From: a bacterium
GTDB taxonomy: Bacteria; Eremiobacterota; Eremiobacteria; Baltobacterales; Baltobacteraceae
Assembly: GCA_021781095.1 (NCBI GenBank)
Contig: JAJXXM010000177.1
Span: 1-7,988, forward strand
Length of the DNA: 7,988 bases
Direction: 5' to 3'
Shown: positions 1 through 5,583 of the stretch, one piece after another
How the letters are laid out: the number at the start of each line of letters is the position of its first letter
Position numbering within the stretch: position 1 is the stretch's first letter
Program-made: the position numbers and the translations under genes
Notes under the pieces: generated by a model
What the model was told of the DNA's origin: nothing
Databases searched by the model: none
The model's input: the letters and a program-made list of their open reading frames with translations, nothing else

Positions 1-2
1 TT

Positions 3-95
3 CGATCGGCGACGAGCCCGCCGGGGAGCCGGCTCGTCGTCCTGCAGTACCGAGGGCATGCCGAGATCGATATCGCCCTTCCAGGAGCGCCGTAG
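3..95 (+). CDS. Possible 3' end of an upstream gene (partial)
   Basis: Reading from base 3, this frame stays open from the left edge to a TAG at 93-95, just before the tRNA. It gives 30 residues, with a tail containing LVVLQYRGHAEIDIALPGAP that alternates hydrophobic and polar residues as a folded protein end does. Most third codon positions are G or C. The other two plus frames run on through the tRNA, so they cannot be real here; frame 3 is the only one that ends sensibly. I do not recognise the family. The fragment is too short to exclude that this stretch is non-coding leader DNA. Confidence 0.35.
   Translation, partial: RSATSPPGSRLVVLQYRGHAEIDIALPGAP
8..41. repeat. Inverted repeat / hairpin with 11-bp stem
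   Basis: Bases 8-18 pair with 31-41: ten Watson-Crick pairs plus one G-T, around a 12-base loop. No T-run follows on the plus strand, so it is not a standard intrinsic terminator. It would lie inside the possible upstream gene end that stops at 95. It could be an RNA structure, a terminator of unusual form, or a chance palindrome in GC-rich DNA. Confidence 0.5.
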
Positions 96-129
96 CGCGG
101 CGCGAACCAAGGGCCCTGCCGATTCACGC

Positions 130-213
130 GGGGAAGTGGCGGAATGGCAGACGCAGCCGCCTCAAAAGCGGCCGAGGCAACTCATGTGGGTTCGAGTCCC
201 ACCTTCCCCACCA
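130..213 (+). tRNA. tRNA-Leu, anticodon CAA
   Basis: All arms of a type II tRNA can be folded by eye. The acceptor stem is 130-136 with 203-209, followed by discriminator A210 and an encoded CCA at 211-213. The D stem is 139-141 with 152-154. The anticodon stem is 156-160 with 168-172, with loop CTCAAAA and anticodon CAA at 163-165, which reads the leucine codon UUG. The long variable arm (173-185) has a 3-bp GAG/CTC stem, as expected for leucine tRNAs. The T arm is 186-202 with loop TTCGAGT. No clear promoter or T-rich terminator flanks it, so co-transcription with aroA, which starts 60 bases downstream, is possible. Confidence 0.97.
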
Positions 214-257
214 ACGCTCTTCGGACGCCTACCTGCCGGAACGCCGCGCGCGAATGT

Positions 258-263
258 GGAAGG
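258..263 (+). promoter_or_regulatory. Ribosome binding site for aroA
   Basis: GGAAGG lies 10 bases before the ATG at 274. It supports this start over the in-frame ATG at 58, whose reading would run through the tRNA gene. Confidence 0.6.
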
Positions 264-273
264 TACTGCGTCC

Positions 274-1551
274 ATGCTCTTGCGCGCACCCCGCTTCGAA
301 CCCCGGTCCCTTCGCGGCGATATCTCGCTGCCCGGTGATAAATCGGTCTCGCATCGCGCGCTCATCATCGCCTCGGCTTCCGCGGAGCCGACGCGTATCA
401 GCCACCTCAATGCCGGGCGAGACGTTCGCGCGACCGCCGAGGCGCTCCGAGCGCTCGGCGTCGATCTCGCGGCCGACGGGGATACGCTCGTCGTGCGCGG
501 AGGCACGTTACACGATCCGGTCGCTGCGATCGATGCGATGAATTCGGGCTCGACCGTGCGCATGATGCTCGGCCTCTGTACGGGCGCGGGGTTCCGCGCG
601 CAATTCATCGGCGATGCATCGCTCTCGCGTCGCCCGATGGAGCCGGTCGCCGCTCATCTGCGGGCGCTCGGCGCGCGCATTCACACCACCGAAGGCACGC
701 TGCCGATCTCCATCGACGGGGCATCGGAGGAGCGCTCCGCGCACCTGATTCTCGTTCATCCCTCAGCACAAATAAAATCGGCGCTACTTTTCGCCGCGCT
801 CTTCTCCGGCCGAGCGCTCAAGATCTCCGGGGATCGCGAAACGCGCGACCATACCGAGCGGCTGCTCGCATCGATGGATGCCGGCATACGCTGGGATGGC
901 CGCGAAATCGATTTTTATCGCCCTGCCGTGCGCGGCGGTGGCGAGATCGTCGTACCCGGTGATTTTTCGGCGGCGGCATTTTTCGTCGTCGGTGCGACGC
1001 TCGCGCCGGGAAGCGCGATCACGATACGCGACGTCAATCTCAATTCCACGCGCACGGGGCTCCTCGACGTGCTCGACGCGATGGGTGCCCGCATCGAACG
1101 ACGGAACCTTCGCGAATGGAGCGGCGAACCCGTCGGCGATCTCTTTGTCGAACACGCAGCGCTGCGAGCGACGAGCGTCGACGCACAGAGCGCGCTCCGA
1201 GCGATCGACGAACTGCCGCTCCTCGCAATTGCGGCGGCGTTTGCGAGCGGTCGCAGCACGATCTCCGGCGTGCGCGACCTCCGCAGCAAAGAATCCGATC
1301 GGCTCGCGGCGATCCATCGCTTGCTGGCAGCGGTCGGCGTGAGCGCCGAAGATCTTCCGAACGGCATCGCAATAGATGGCGGCTCGCCCACACCCTCGGG
1401 AAGCCTCGTCGAAACGCATGACGACCACCGCATTCAAATGGCGGCGGCGATCTTGGGCTGTGCGGCGGGCCCGGTGGAACTCGATTCCGTCGATGCGGTC
1501 GACGTGAGTTTTCCCGATTTTTTCGAGCGCCTCGAACGGGCGAGCGTATGA
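274..1551 (+). CDS. aroA: 3-phosphoshikimate 1-carboxyvinyltransferase (EPSP synthase), class II-like
   Basis: A 425-residue cytoplasmic enzyme, full length for the family (about 427). It transfers the enolpyruvyl group of PEP to shikimate-3-phosphate, the sixth step of the shikimate pathway to aromatic amino acids. Visible motifs are LPGDKSVSHR at 19-28 (Lys23 phosphate/PEP binding), NSGSTVR at 90-96, SRRPM at 118-122, SAQIK at 164-168, RDHTE at 191-195, NSTR at 257-260, IDELP at 311-315 (catalytic Asp312), RSKESDR at 337-343 and HDDHR at 382-386. GDK[ST], SAQxK, R-x-H-[ST]-E and NxTR together are the motif set used to define class II EPSP synthases. The residue matching E. coli Gly96 is still glycine (Gly92), unlike the alanine of strongly glyphosate-tolerant CP4. 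The start at 274 is chosen because it leaves the tRNA intact, fits the homologous N-terminus and has an RBS. The stop overlaps the next gene by 4 bases (ATGA). Confidence 0.97.
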   Translation: MLLRAPRFEPRSLRGDISLPGDKSVSHRALIIASASAEPTRISHLNAGRDVRATAEALRALGVDLAADGDTLVVRGGTLHDPVAAIDAMNSGSTVRMMLGLCTGAGFRAQFIGDASLSRRPMEPVAAHLRALGARIHTTEGTLPISIDGASEERSAHLILVHPSAQIKSALLFAALFSGRALKISGDRETRDHTERLLASMDAGIRWDGREIDFYRPAVRGGGEIVVPGDFSAAAFFVVGATLAPGSAITIRDVNLNSTRTGLLDVLDAMGARIERRNLREWSGEPVGDLFVEHAALRATSVDAQSALRAIDELPLLAIAAAFASGRSTISGVRDLRSKESDRLAAIHRLLAAVGVSAEDLPNGIAIDGGSPTPSGSLVETHDDHRIQMAAAILGCAAGPVELDSVDAVDVSFPDFFERLERASV

Positions 1552-2762
1552 TGGAGATCTCCGATTACGTGTACTCCGTCAAGGAGTTCGAGGCCGAAGC
1601 GCGCTACATCGAAGCACTAATCTGGGATGCAATTGCGGTTCGCGAGGGCGAGCGCGTTTTAATTTGCGGCTACGGAGACGAAGCGCGCGCGGTACGCGCC
1701 GCACTCGAACGCGGCGCGATCGTTACCGTGATCGAATCGCGCGACGAGGCGATTGCGGCGTATGCCGATATCGGTGCGACGCTGCTGCGTGGAAGCACCT
1801 CCGTGATACCGGCGCGGGATAGCAGCTTCGATCTCGGATTGGCGTACCACTATCTTCACGAGGTCGATCCGCTCTTCCATTCGCAGATTCTCGGCGAGCT
1901 CGCACGCGTTGCGGCTCGCGTTGCAATCGTCGAACCCGCTCCGCCCTCCGACCCGTTAGGAAAGCGCATCGCCTCGCTCTATTCCCAAGCGAAACGCTCA
2001 GCCGGGCTCTTCGAACGCTACCAAAATATCGATCATTGGAAACGCTTGTTGCAGGGCGTCGAAGCCGAGCTCGCCCAGCATACCTTCGCATTTGCAAAGG
2101 TTCCGCCGCCGCAATATCTCCGCGACACCGTCGAATTGCTTCTCGACACGATGAAGGCCGAAGCCGCACCCGACGACATTATCGAGGAGCTTCGCGCGAT
2201 CGCCCGACGCTCCGACGCACAGATTCTGCCGCCGGTGCGCAACGTGCTCGTCGGGGCCGCGGTCGGCGACCTTCCGGCACCGCTCTTTACCGCGCGCCCG
2301 CCGCTCCTCGAGGAGCAGTTGGCGGCGACCGCCGCCCGAGCAGCCGCGTCACGAGAGCAGCGCATCGATGCCACGACCGCGCCCGAAGCACGCGTCTCAC
2401 CGGAGAACGGCTACGAGTTCCCGCCGCTTCCGCCGCCCCCCGCATCGGCAGAGACGCCGGGCGTTCGCCCGCCCGGCGTTCCACCGGGCTTCGCTCCGGA
2501 GCCCCCGGCATTCGTTCCTCCGCCAAGCTTCGTGCCGCCGCCAACGTTCGTGCCGCCGCCGAGTTTTACGCCACCCCCCGGAACCGGATTTGGGCCGACT
2601 CAGGCCCCTCCCCCGGGCGCCGAGGCTCAGCCGCCCTTCGGGGCGCCCTTTCCGCCGCCATTTGCCATGCCGCAACAACCCGGGGCTCCAGGAGCGCCGG
2701 GCACGGGGGTTGGCTGGCAATGGGAGCCTCCCGATTCAGGGACGGGCGAACCGCCCGTCTAG
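1548..2762 (+). CDS. Methyltransferase-like protein with long proline-rich C-terminal tail
   Basis: A 404-residue protein in two parts. Residues about 20-190 look like a class I SAM-dependent methyltransferase fold: beta1 and nucleotide loop VLICGYGDEA (37-46), an acidic residue ending beta2 (Glu63), FDLGLAYHYLHEVD (94-107) and VAIVEPA (125-131). The glycine loop is degenerate (GYGDEA rather than GxGxG), so activity is uncertain. Residues about 190-275 are mostly helical and Ala/Glu-rich. From about 290 to the end the protein is Pro/Gly-rich and probably disordered, with four hexapeptides of the type P-x-F-[VT]-P-P at 320-343. I see no signal peptide, membrane segment or cysteine ligands. The start codon overlaps the aroA stop (ATGA), and a second ATG follows directly. 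No strong Shine-Dalgarno sequence is visible, which suggests translational coupling to aroA. I do not know its substrate or role. Confidence 0.85.
   Translation: MMEISDYVYSVKEFEAEARYIEALIWDAIAVREGERVLICGYGDEARAVRAALERGAIVTVIESRDEAIAAYADIGATLLRGSTSVIPARDSSFDLGLAYHYLHEVDPLFHSQILGELARVAARVAIVEPAPPSDPLGKRIASLYSQAKRSAGLFERYQNIDHWKRLLQGVEAELAQHTFAFAKVPPPQYLRDTVELLLDTMKAEAAPDDIIEELRAIARRSDAQILPPVRNVLVGAAVGDLPAPLFTARPPLLEEQLAATAARAAASREQRIDATTAPEARVSPENGYEFPPLPPPPASAETPGVRPPGVPPGFAPEPPAFVPPPSFVPPPTFVPPPSFTPPPGTGFGPTQAPPPGAEAQPPFGAPFPPPFAMPQQPGAPGAPGTGVGWQWEPPDSGTGEPPV
2505..2576 (+). repeat. Four 18-bp tandem units encoding P-x-F-[VT]-P-P
   Basis: Units at 2505-2522, 2523-2540, 2541-2558 and 2559-2576 encode PAFVPP, PSFVPP, PTFVPP and PSFTPP. 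The copies differ mainly at third codon positions and at residue 2, so the protein pattern is better kept than the DNA. This suggests an old expansion under protein-level selection. The unit length is a multiple of three, so copy-number change would keep the frame. Confidence 0.85.
2741..2759. terminator. Hairpin between convergent genes, possible bidirectional terminator
   Basis: A perfect 7-bp GC-rich stem (2741-2747 with 2753-2759) with a 5-base loop ends directly before the TAG of the proline-rich gene, 11 bases from the stop of the minus-strand FmdB-type gene. Its position between converging genes suggests termination in both directions. There is no T-run on either side, so the call rests on position and stem only. 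Confidence 0.4.
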
Positions 2763-2770
2763 GAGATCGC

Positions 2771-3025
2771 TCAGGCCGCGCTCTCGGAGGAGGCGCTCGA
2801 CGAGCTGCTGCTCTCCGAGGAACCGGTACTCTCCGAGCCGCCGCTCGATGGGCGCGAGTCGGTCACGTAAAATCCCGATCCCTTGAACAGAATCGGCGCG
2901 GGGTTGAAAACGCGCACGAGCTCCCCACCGCAGGCGGCGCACGGGTCGCTCACGCGCTCGTCGAATCCGTGGCGAACCTCGCGTACGGCGCCACAGGCGG
3001 AACAGCGATAATCATAGAGCGGCAT
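2771..3025 (-). CDS. FmdB-type zinc ribbon protein with serine-rich tail
   Basis: An 84-residue protein beginning MPLYDYRCSACG, with two zinc-binding CxxC pairs (Cys8/Cys11 and Cys29/Cys32), then the family-typical ILFKGSGFYVTD at about 45-56. This is the FmdB/CxxC_CxxC_SSSS family of small regulatory-type zinc ribbons. The name comes from a putative regulator at formamidase/amidase loci, and the molecular role of most members is unknown. The last 25 residues are nearly all Ser, Gly, Glu and Ala, a low-complexity tail also common in the family. It has its own promoter just upstream, placed so that the mRNA probably starts at the ATG. It ends 8 bases from the convergent proline-rich gene. Confidence 0.92.
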   Translation of the reverse strand: MPLYDYRCSACGAVREVRHGFDERVSDPCAACGGELVRVFNPAPILFKGSGFYVTDSRPSSGGSESTGSSESSSSSSASSESAA

Positions 3026-3031
3026 AGATCG

Positions 3032-3060
3032 ATTCTAGCGGTTTTGGCACTCCAGGTCAA
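3032..3060 (-). promoter_or_regulatory. Sigma70-type promoter for the FmdB-type gene, apparently leaderless
   Basis: On the minus strand a TTGACC -35 element (3060-3055) is separated by exactly 17 bases from a TAGAAT -10 element (3037-3032). Each matches consensus at five of six positions. Only six bases (CGATCT) separate the -10 from the ATG at 3025-3023, so the expected start point is the A of the start codon, and no Shine-Dalgarno sequence can exist on that transcript. The -35 ends 6 bases from the stop of the SRPBCC gene. Confidence 0.75.
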
Positions 3061-3066
3061 CGACTG

Positions 3067-3549
3067 CTAAGCGACGAGATGCGCCTCCAGCAGGCCCCGA
3101 AACTGCATCGTCGCTCGATCGAGCATGCCGGCGACCGCGCGCCCGCGCAGCAAGCGGTCGACCGCGCTTCCCATCGCCCCATGGTAGGTCGGATAGAGCC
3201 AGGCCATCCGCAAGCGCGCCCGATTGCTCTGCCGCTCGAGCCGAAAATCGATCCGACGTCGCGTTGAATAGGCGCCGACCAGCGTGAGGCAATAATTGGT
3301 GACCAGGCGCCGCACCTCGAAGAGTTGCTCCTCGTCGCGCGGCTCGCCGAGGCGAAGCAGCACCTCATCGCCGAGCGCGAGCGCGCCCTCGCGCTGCCGC
3401 TGGGCGCTGCGGACCAACGGGAGCCAGGCCGGCCATTTCTCGACCGTGCAGAGCAGCGCAAAGGCTTCTTCAGGAATTGCCGGGAGATCGATCGCGGCCT
3501 CGAAGTGCGCGCAGCCCCGCGGCAGGTCTTCGCTCCGATAGACGTCCAT
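3067..3549 (-). CDS. SRPBCC / START-like domain protein
   Basis: 160 residues from the ATG at 3549, a usual size for a single-domain SRPBCC (polyketide cyclase/dehydrase-like) protein, whose helix-grip fold holds a hydrophobic ligand. The N-terminal part has the expected first strand and helices: FEAAIDLPAIPEEAFALLCT, then VEKWPAWLPLV, which matches the common V.....W..W.P.V pattern. Beta-strand-like stretches follow (EVLLRLGEP, QLFEVRRLVTNYCLTLVGAY, RIDFRLERQ, ARLRMAWLYP), then a long C-terminal helix. The family includes cyclases, lipid-transfer proteins and ribosome-associated toxins, and the ligand cannot be inferred. A GTG at 3570 would add seven residues and has a weak AGG-type site about 10 bases upstream; the choice between starts is uncertain. 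It lies 51 bases (30 with the GTG) after the M20 gene on the same strand, so co-transcription is likely. Confidence 0.85.
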   Translation of the reverse strand: MDVYRSEDLPRGCAHFEAAIDLPAIPEEAFALLCTVEKWPAWLPLVRSAQRQREGALALGDEVLLRLGEPRDEEQLFEVRRLVTNYCLTLVGAYSTRRRIDFRLERQSNRARLRMAWLYPTYHGAMGSAVDRLLRGRAVAGMLDRATMQFRGLLEAHLVA

Positions 3550-3600
3550 GGCGCAACGCTTCGGAGGCACATTTTGTAGTACCTGCTTTTGTCGCAGATA

Positions 3601-4794
3601 CTACGGGTTGGGTTTTCCGGGCAACGGAAGTGCACCCGAACCCATCGTCCGGGCGAACGTAACGAGCGCGTCGACCCCGTGCGGGAGCGCTGCTTCATCG
3701 AGCACGAACTCCGCGCTATGCCCCGAACGCACCGCGCCGATTTCCTCGTTGCGGATACCGAGGCGCATCTGCAATGCCGGTACCGCGAGCGCGATATAGG
3801 CAAAATCTTCGCCGCCCATCGTCGGCGCAGCCTCGACGACCGAGACGCCGGCCTCGCGGGCGAGGATCGGCGCGAATCCGCGTGCGATCTCGCCGTTATT
3901 CACCACCGGCGGATAGCCGCGACGCAGTTCGAGCACGCCGCGCGCTCCATATCCCTCGGCGACCGAATGCGCGATCCGTTCCACGCGCGCCGCGAGTGCA
4001 TCGCGTATCGCGGGATCGTGCGCGCGCAGGGTTCCGGTCATCACCACTTCATCGGCGAGCGCATTATTGCGATATCCGCCCGCAATCGTCCCAATCGTTA
4101 CGACCGCACCTGCAAGGGGATCGATCTCACGCGACACGATGCTCTGCAGCGCGCCTACCACCGCCGAGGCGGCGACGATCGCATCGACGCCGGTGTGCGG
4201 ATAAGCGCCGTGTCCGCCGCGCCCGACGATGCGTAAGGTAAACTCATCGGCCGATGCGTTCACCGGGCCGGGGGTCACGCCGATGGTCCCGGTCGATAAG
4301 CGCACGTCGACGTGCAGCATCGCCGCGCAATCGACGCGCGGATTCTCCAGCGCGCCCTCCGCGATCATCGGCTCCGCTCCCCCGGGCCCTTCTTCTGCCG
4401 GTTGGAAGAGCAGCACGACGTTTCCGTGCAAGGTCGCACGCTGCGCTTGCAACAGCGTCGCCGCACCGAGCAGCATCGCCACGTGGGCATCGTGACCGCA
4501 CGCGTGCATCGCATCGGGAATCTCCGATGCAAACGGGAGCCCGGTTCGTTCGGCGATCGGAAGCGCATCCATATCGGCGCGCAGCGCGACCGTGCGCCCT
4601 GCGAGCGCCCCGCGAATCACGCCGACCACTCCGGTGCGCGCGGCACGCCGGTGTTCGATGCCCAGTGCATCGAGTTCGCGTTCGATCAACGCTTGCGTTT
4701 CGAGCTCGTGAAAACCGAGTTCGGGGCGACGATGAATCGCTCTCCGCCATTCGATCACGCGACGGTTGAGGGCACTTCGATCCTCTCTATTCAC
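3601..4794 (-). CDS. M20D family metallopeptidase / N-acyl-amino acid amidohydrolase
   Basis: 397 residues from a GTG start, normal for the M20D group (IAA-amino acid, hippurate and N-acyl-amino acid hydrolases). These cytoplasmic enzymes hydrolyse amide bonds with a di-metal centre. The N-terminus has IEWRRAIHRRPELGFHE (14-30). The metal-binding motifs are LRADMDALPI (71-80), MHACGHDAH (96-104; Cys99 and His101), FQPAEEGPGGA (130-140; Glu134/Glu135), LHVDV (160-164; His161) and His359 in SGHSAEF. The dimerisation-domain motif GRGGHGAYPH is at 191-200, and MGGEDFAY (326-333) is typical of the family. All expected ligands are present, so it should be active; the acyl substrate cannot be told. 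GTG 4794 is chosen because it gives the standard short N-terminus; further upstream the reading becomes antisense to a real plus-strand gene. No Shine-Dalgarno sequence precedes it. A gene on the other strand starts 54 bases away. Confidence 0.93.
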   Translation of the reverse strand: MNREDRSALNRRVIEWRRAIHRRPELGFHELETQALIERELDALGIEHRRAARTGVVGVIRGALAGRTVALRADMDALPIAERTGLPFASEIPDAMHACGHDAHVAMLLGAATLLQAQRATLHGNVVLLFQPAEEGPGGAEPMIAEGALENPRVDCAAMLHVDVRLSTGTIGVTPGPVNASADEFTLRIVGRGGHGAYPHTGVDAIVAASAVVGALQSIVSREIDPLAGAVVTIGTIAGGYRNNALADEVVMTGTLRAHDPAIRDALAARVERIAHSVAEGYGARGVLELRRGYPPVVNNGEIARGFAPILAREAGVSVVEAAPTMGGEDFAYIALAVPALQMRLGIRNEEIGAVRSGHSAEFVLDEAALPHGVDALVTFARTMGSGALPLPGKPNP

Positions 4795-4835
4795 GAGGAG
4801 GGAAGTGCGGTACCGGAAGGCACGGCTCCTCTGCC

Positions 4836-4841
4836 GAAGAG
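4836..4841 (+). promoter_or_regulatory. Ribosome binding site for the beta-rich hypothetical gene
   Basis: GAAGAG lies 7 bases before the ATG at 4849 and 4 bases before an in-frame GTG at 4846. It is the main reason for placing the start here rather than at the in-frame ATG at 4732, which lies inside the M20 gene. Confidence 0.5.
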
Positions 4842-4848
4842 CCCGGTG

Positions 4849-5583
4849 ATGATCGGTGCCGACCTCGCGCTCGCGCTTCTCGTAAACCGCACGGCCGCCG
4901 CCTATAGCGCGCGGCCGCCGGCCTATATCACCTATCGCGAGCGAACCAGCGTCAGCGTTCCCTCGCTCGGGCGTTCGCAGGAGATCGATCGCAGCGTCGA
5001 GGTCCGAAACGCCGATAATTACGCGATCATGCACGACCTTCCACACGGCGCGACGCGCATTGGCGAGGCCTTTCCCATCATTCCCTATTTCGATCCGTTT
5101 TCGAGTTTCACGTTTTCGTATTACGCAAATCTGAAAGCCATCACGATTACGCTCAGACGCGGAGCGCCGATCGTTTTTCCGATTCCGGCACCCGATCCCG
5201 GCACGGATATGCTCGTTCCGTATATCAGCTTTCTCGATCCCAGCTACGCTCCCGACTCGACGCCCGAGGCACTCCATATCATCATCGCTCCGACGCCGCT
5301 GGACACCGGGATGTATCCCAGCGACGTGCAGGTCGATCCGACGACCGGCCTCCCGCAGCACATCGTGCTGAGCGATAGCCGCAGCGACATGCGCATCGGC
5401 CTCACCTATCGGAGCGTCGACGGCTATTGGGTCGTCGTGCGCGGCGTCTTTTCGGCGACCGAACACGCACTCGGGTTTTCATTCAACGTTCGCGCGGTGA
5501 CGCGCTACGATGAGTTCACGTTTCCATCGAGCGCACCCGATCCCGCGCTTATGGGGACGCCGCGCCCGATAGCCACGCCATAA
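4849..5583 (+). CDS. Hypothetical beta-rich protein, possibly LolA/outer-membrane lipoprotein-sorting-like
   Basis: A 244-residue protein that I do not recognise by name. This strand, not the opposite one, is coding. The translation has clear beta-strand alternation (PPAYITYRERTSVSVPS, MRIGLTYRSVDGYWVVVRGV), conserved-looking aromatic turns (FPIIPYFDPFSSFTFSYY at 75-92) and no cysteine, while the opposite frame gives Arg/Asp/Gly-rich text typical of antisense reading. The C-terminal half (VDPTTGLPQHIVLSD at 162-176, then DGYWVV, and EFTFP near the end) resembles the strand pattern of LolA/LppX-like periplasmic lipoprotein-sorting proteins, where a 'known amount of fold change per dG' type of check is not possible by eye; this is inference from pattern only. 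No signal peptide is visible from this start: only a short ADLALALLV stretch is hydrophobic. Its last 35 bases overlap the end of the convergent Asp-box gene. Confidence 0.75.
   Translation: MIGADLALALLVNRTAAAYSARPPAYITYRERTSVSVPSLGRSQEIDRSVEVRNADNYAIMHDLPHGATRIGEAFPIIPYFDPFSSFTFSYYANLKAITITLRRGAPIVFPIPAPDPGTDMLVPYISFLDPSYAPDSTPEALHIIIAPTPLDTGMYPSDVQVDPTTGLPQHIVLSDSRSDMRIGLTYRSVDGYWVVVRGVFSATEHALGFSFNVRAVTRYDEFTFPSSAPDPALMGTPRPIATP

Noticed and set aside
130..213. tRNA-Leu as an integration (att) site of a genomic island
   Set aside because: No repeat of the tRNA 3' end is visible elsewhere in the window and there is no integrase. The flanking gene is housekeeping aroA.
58..273. N-terminal extension of aroA from the ATG at 58
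   Set aside because: It would translate through the complete tRNA-Leu gene, and the extension has no similarity in style to EPSP synthase. The start at 274 with its RBS fits the family length.
2036..3070. Plus-strand open frame of 344 codons overlapping the proline-rich gene and the FmdB-type gene
   Set aside because: The product is almost entirely Arg/Ala/Gly. It overlaps two well-supported genes on different strands.
2771..4794. FmdB-SRPBCC-M20 as a formamidase/amidase-type operon
   Set aside because: The FmdB-type gene has its own promoter and the M20 enzyme is not related to formamidase. Shared strand and proximity alone do not support a common pathway.
4312..4848. Upstream extension of the beta-rich protein into the M20 gene
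   Set aside because: It lies antisense to the conserved M20 metal-binding motifs and adds Arg/His-rich residues with no signal peptide. The RBS at 4836 favours the later start.
4795..5466. N-terminal extension of the M20 protein to an ATG at 5466 (621 residues in total)
   Set aside because: The extension is Arg/Asp/Gly-rich text without structure-like pattern and is antisense to a better plus-strand coding region. Family members start close to the GTG at 4794.
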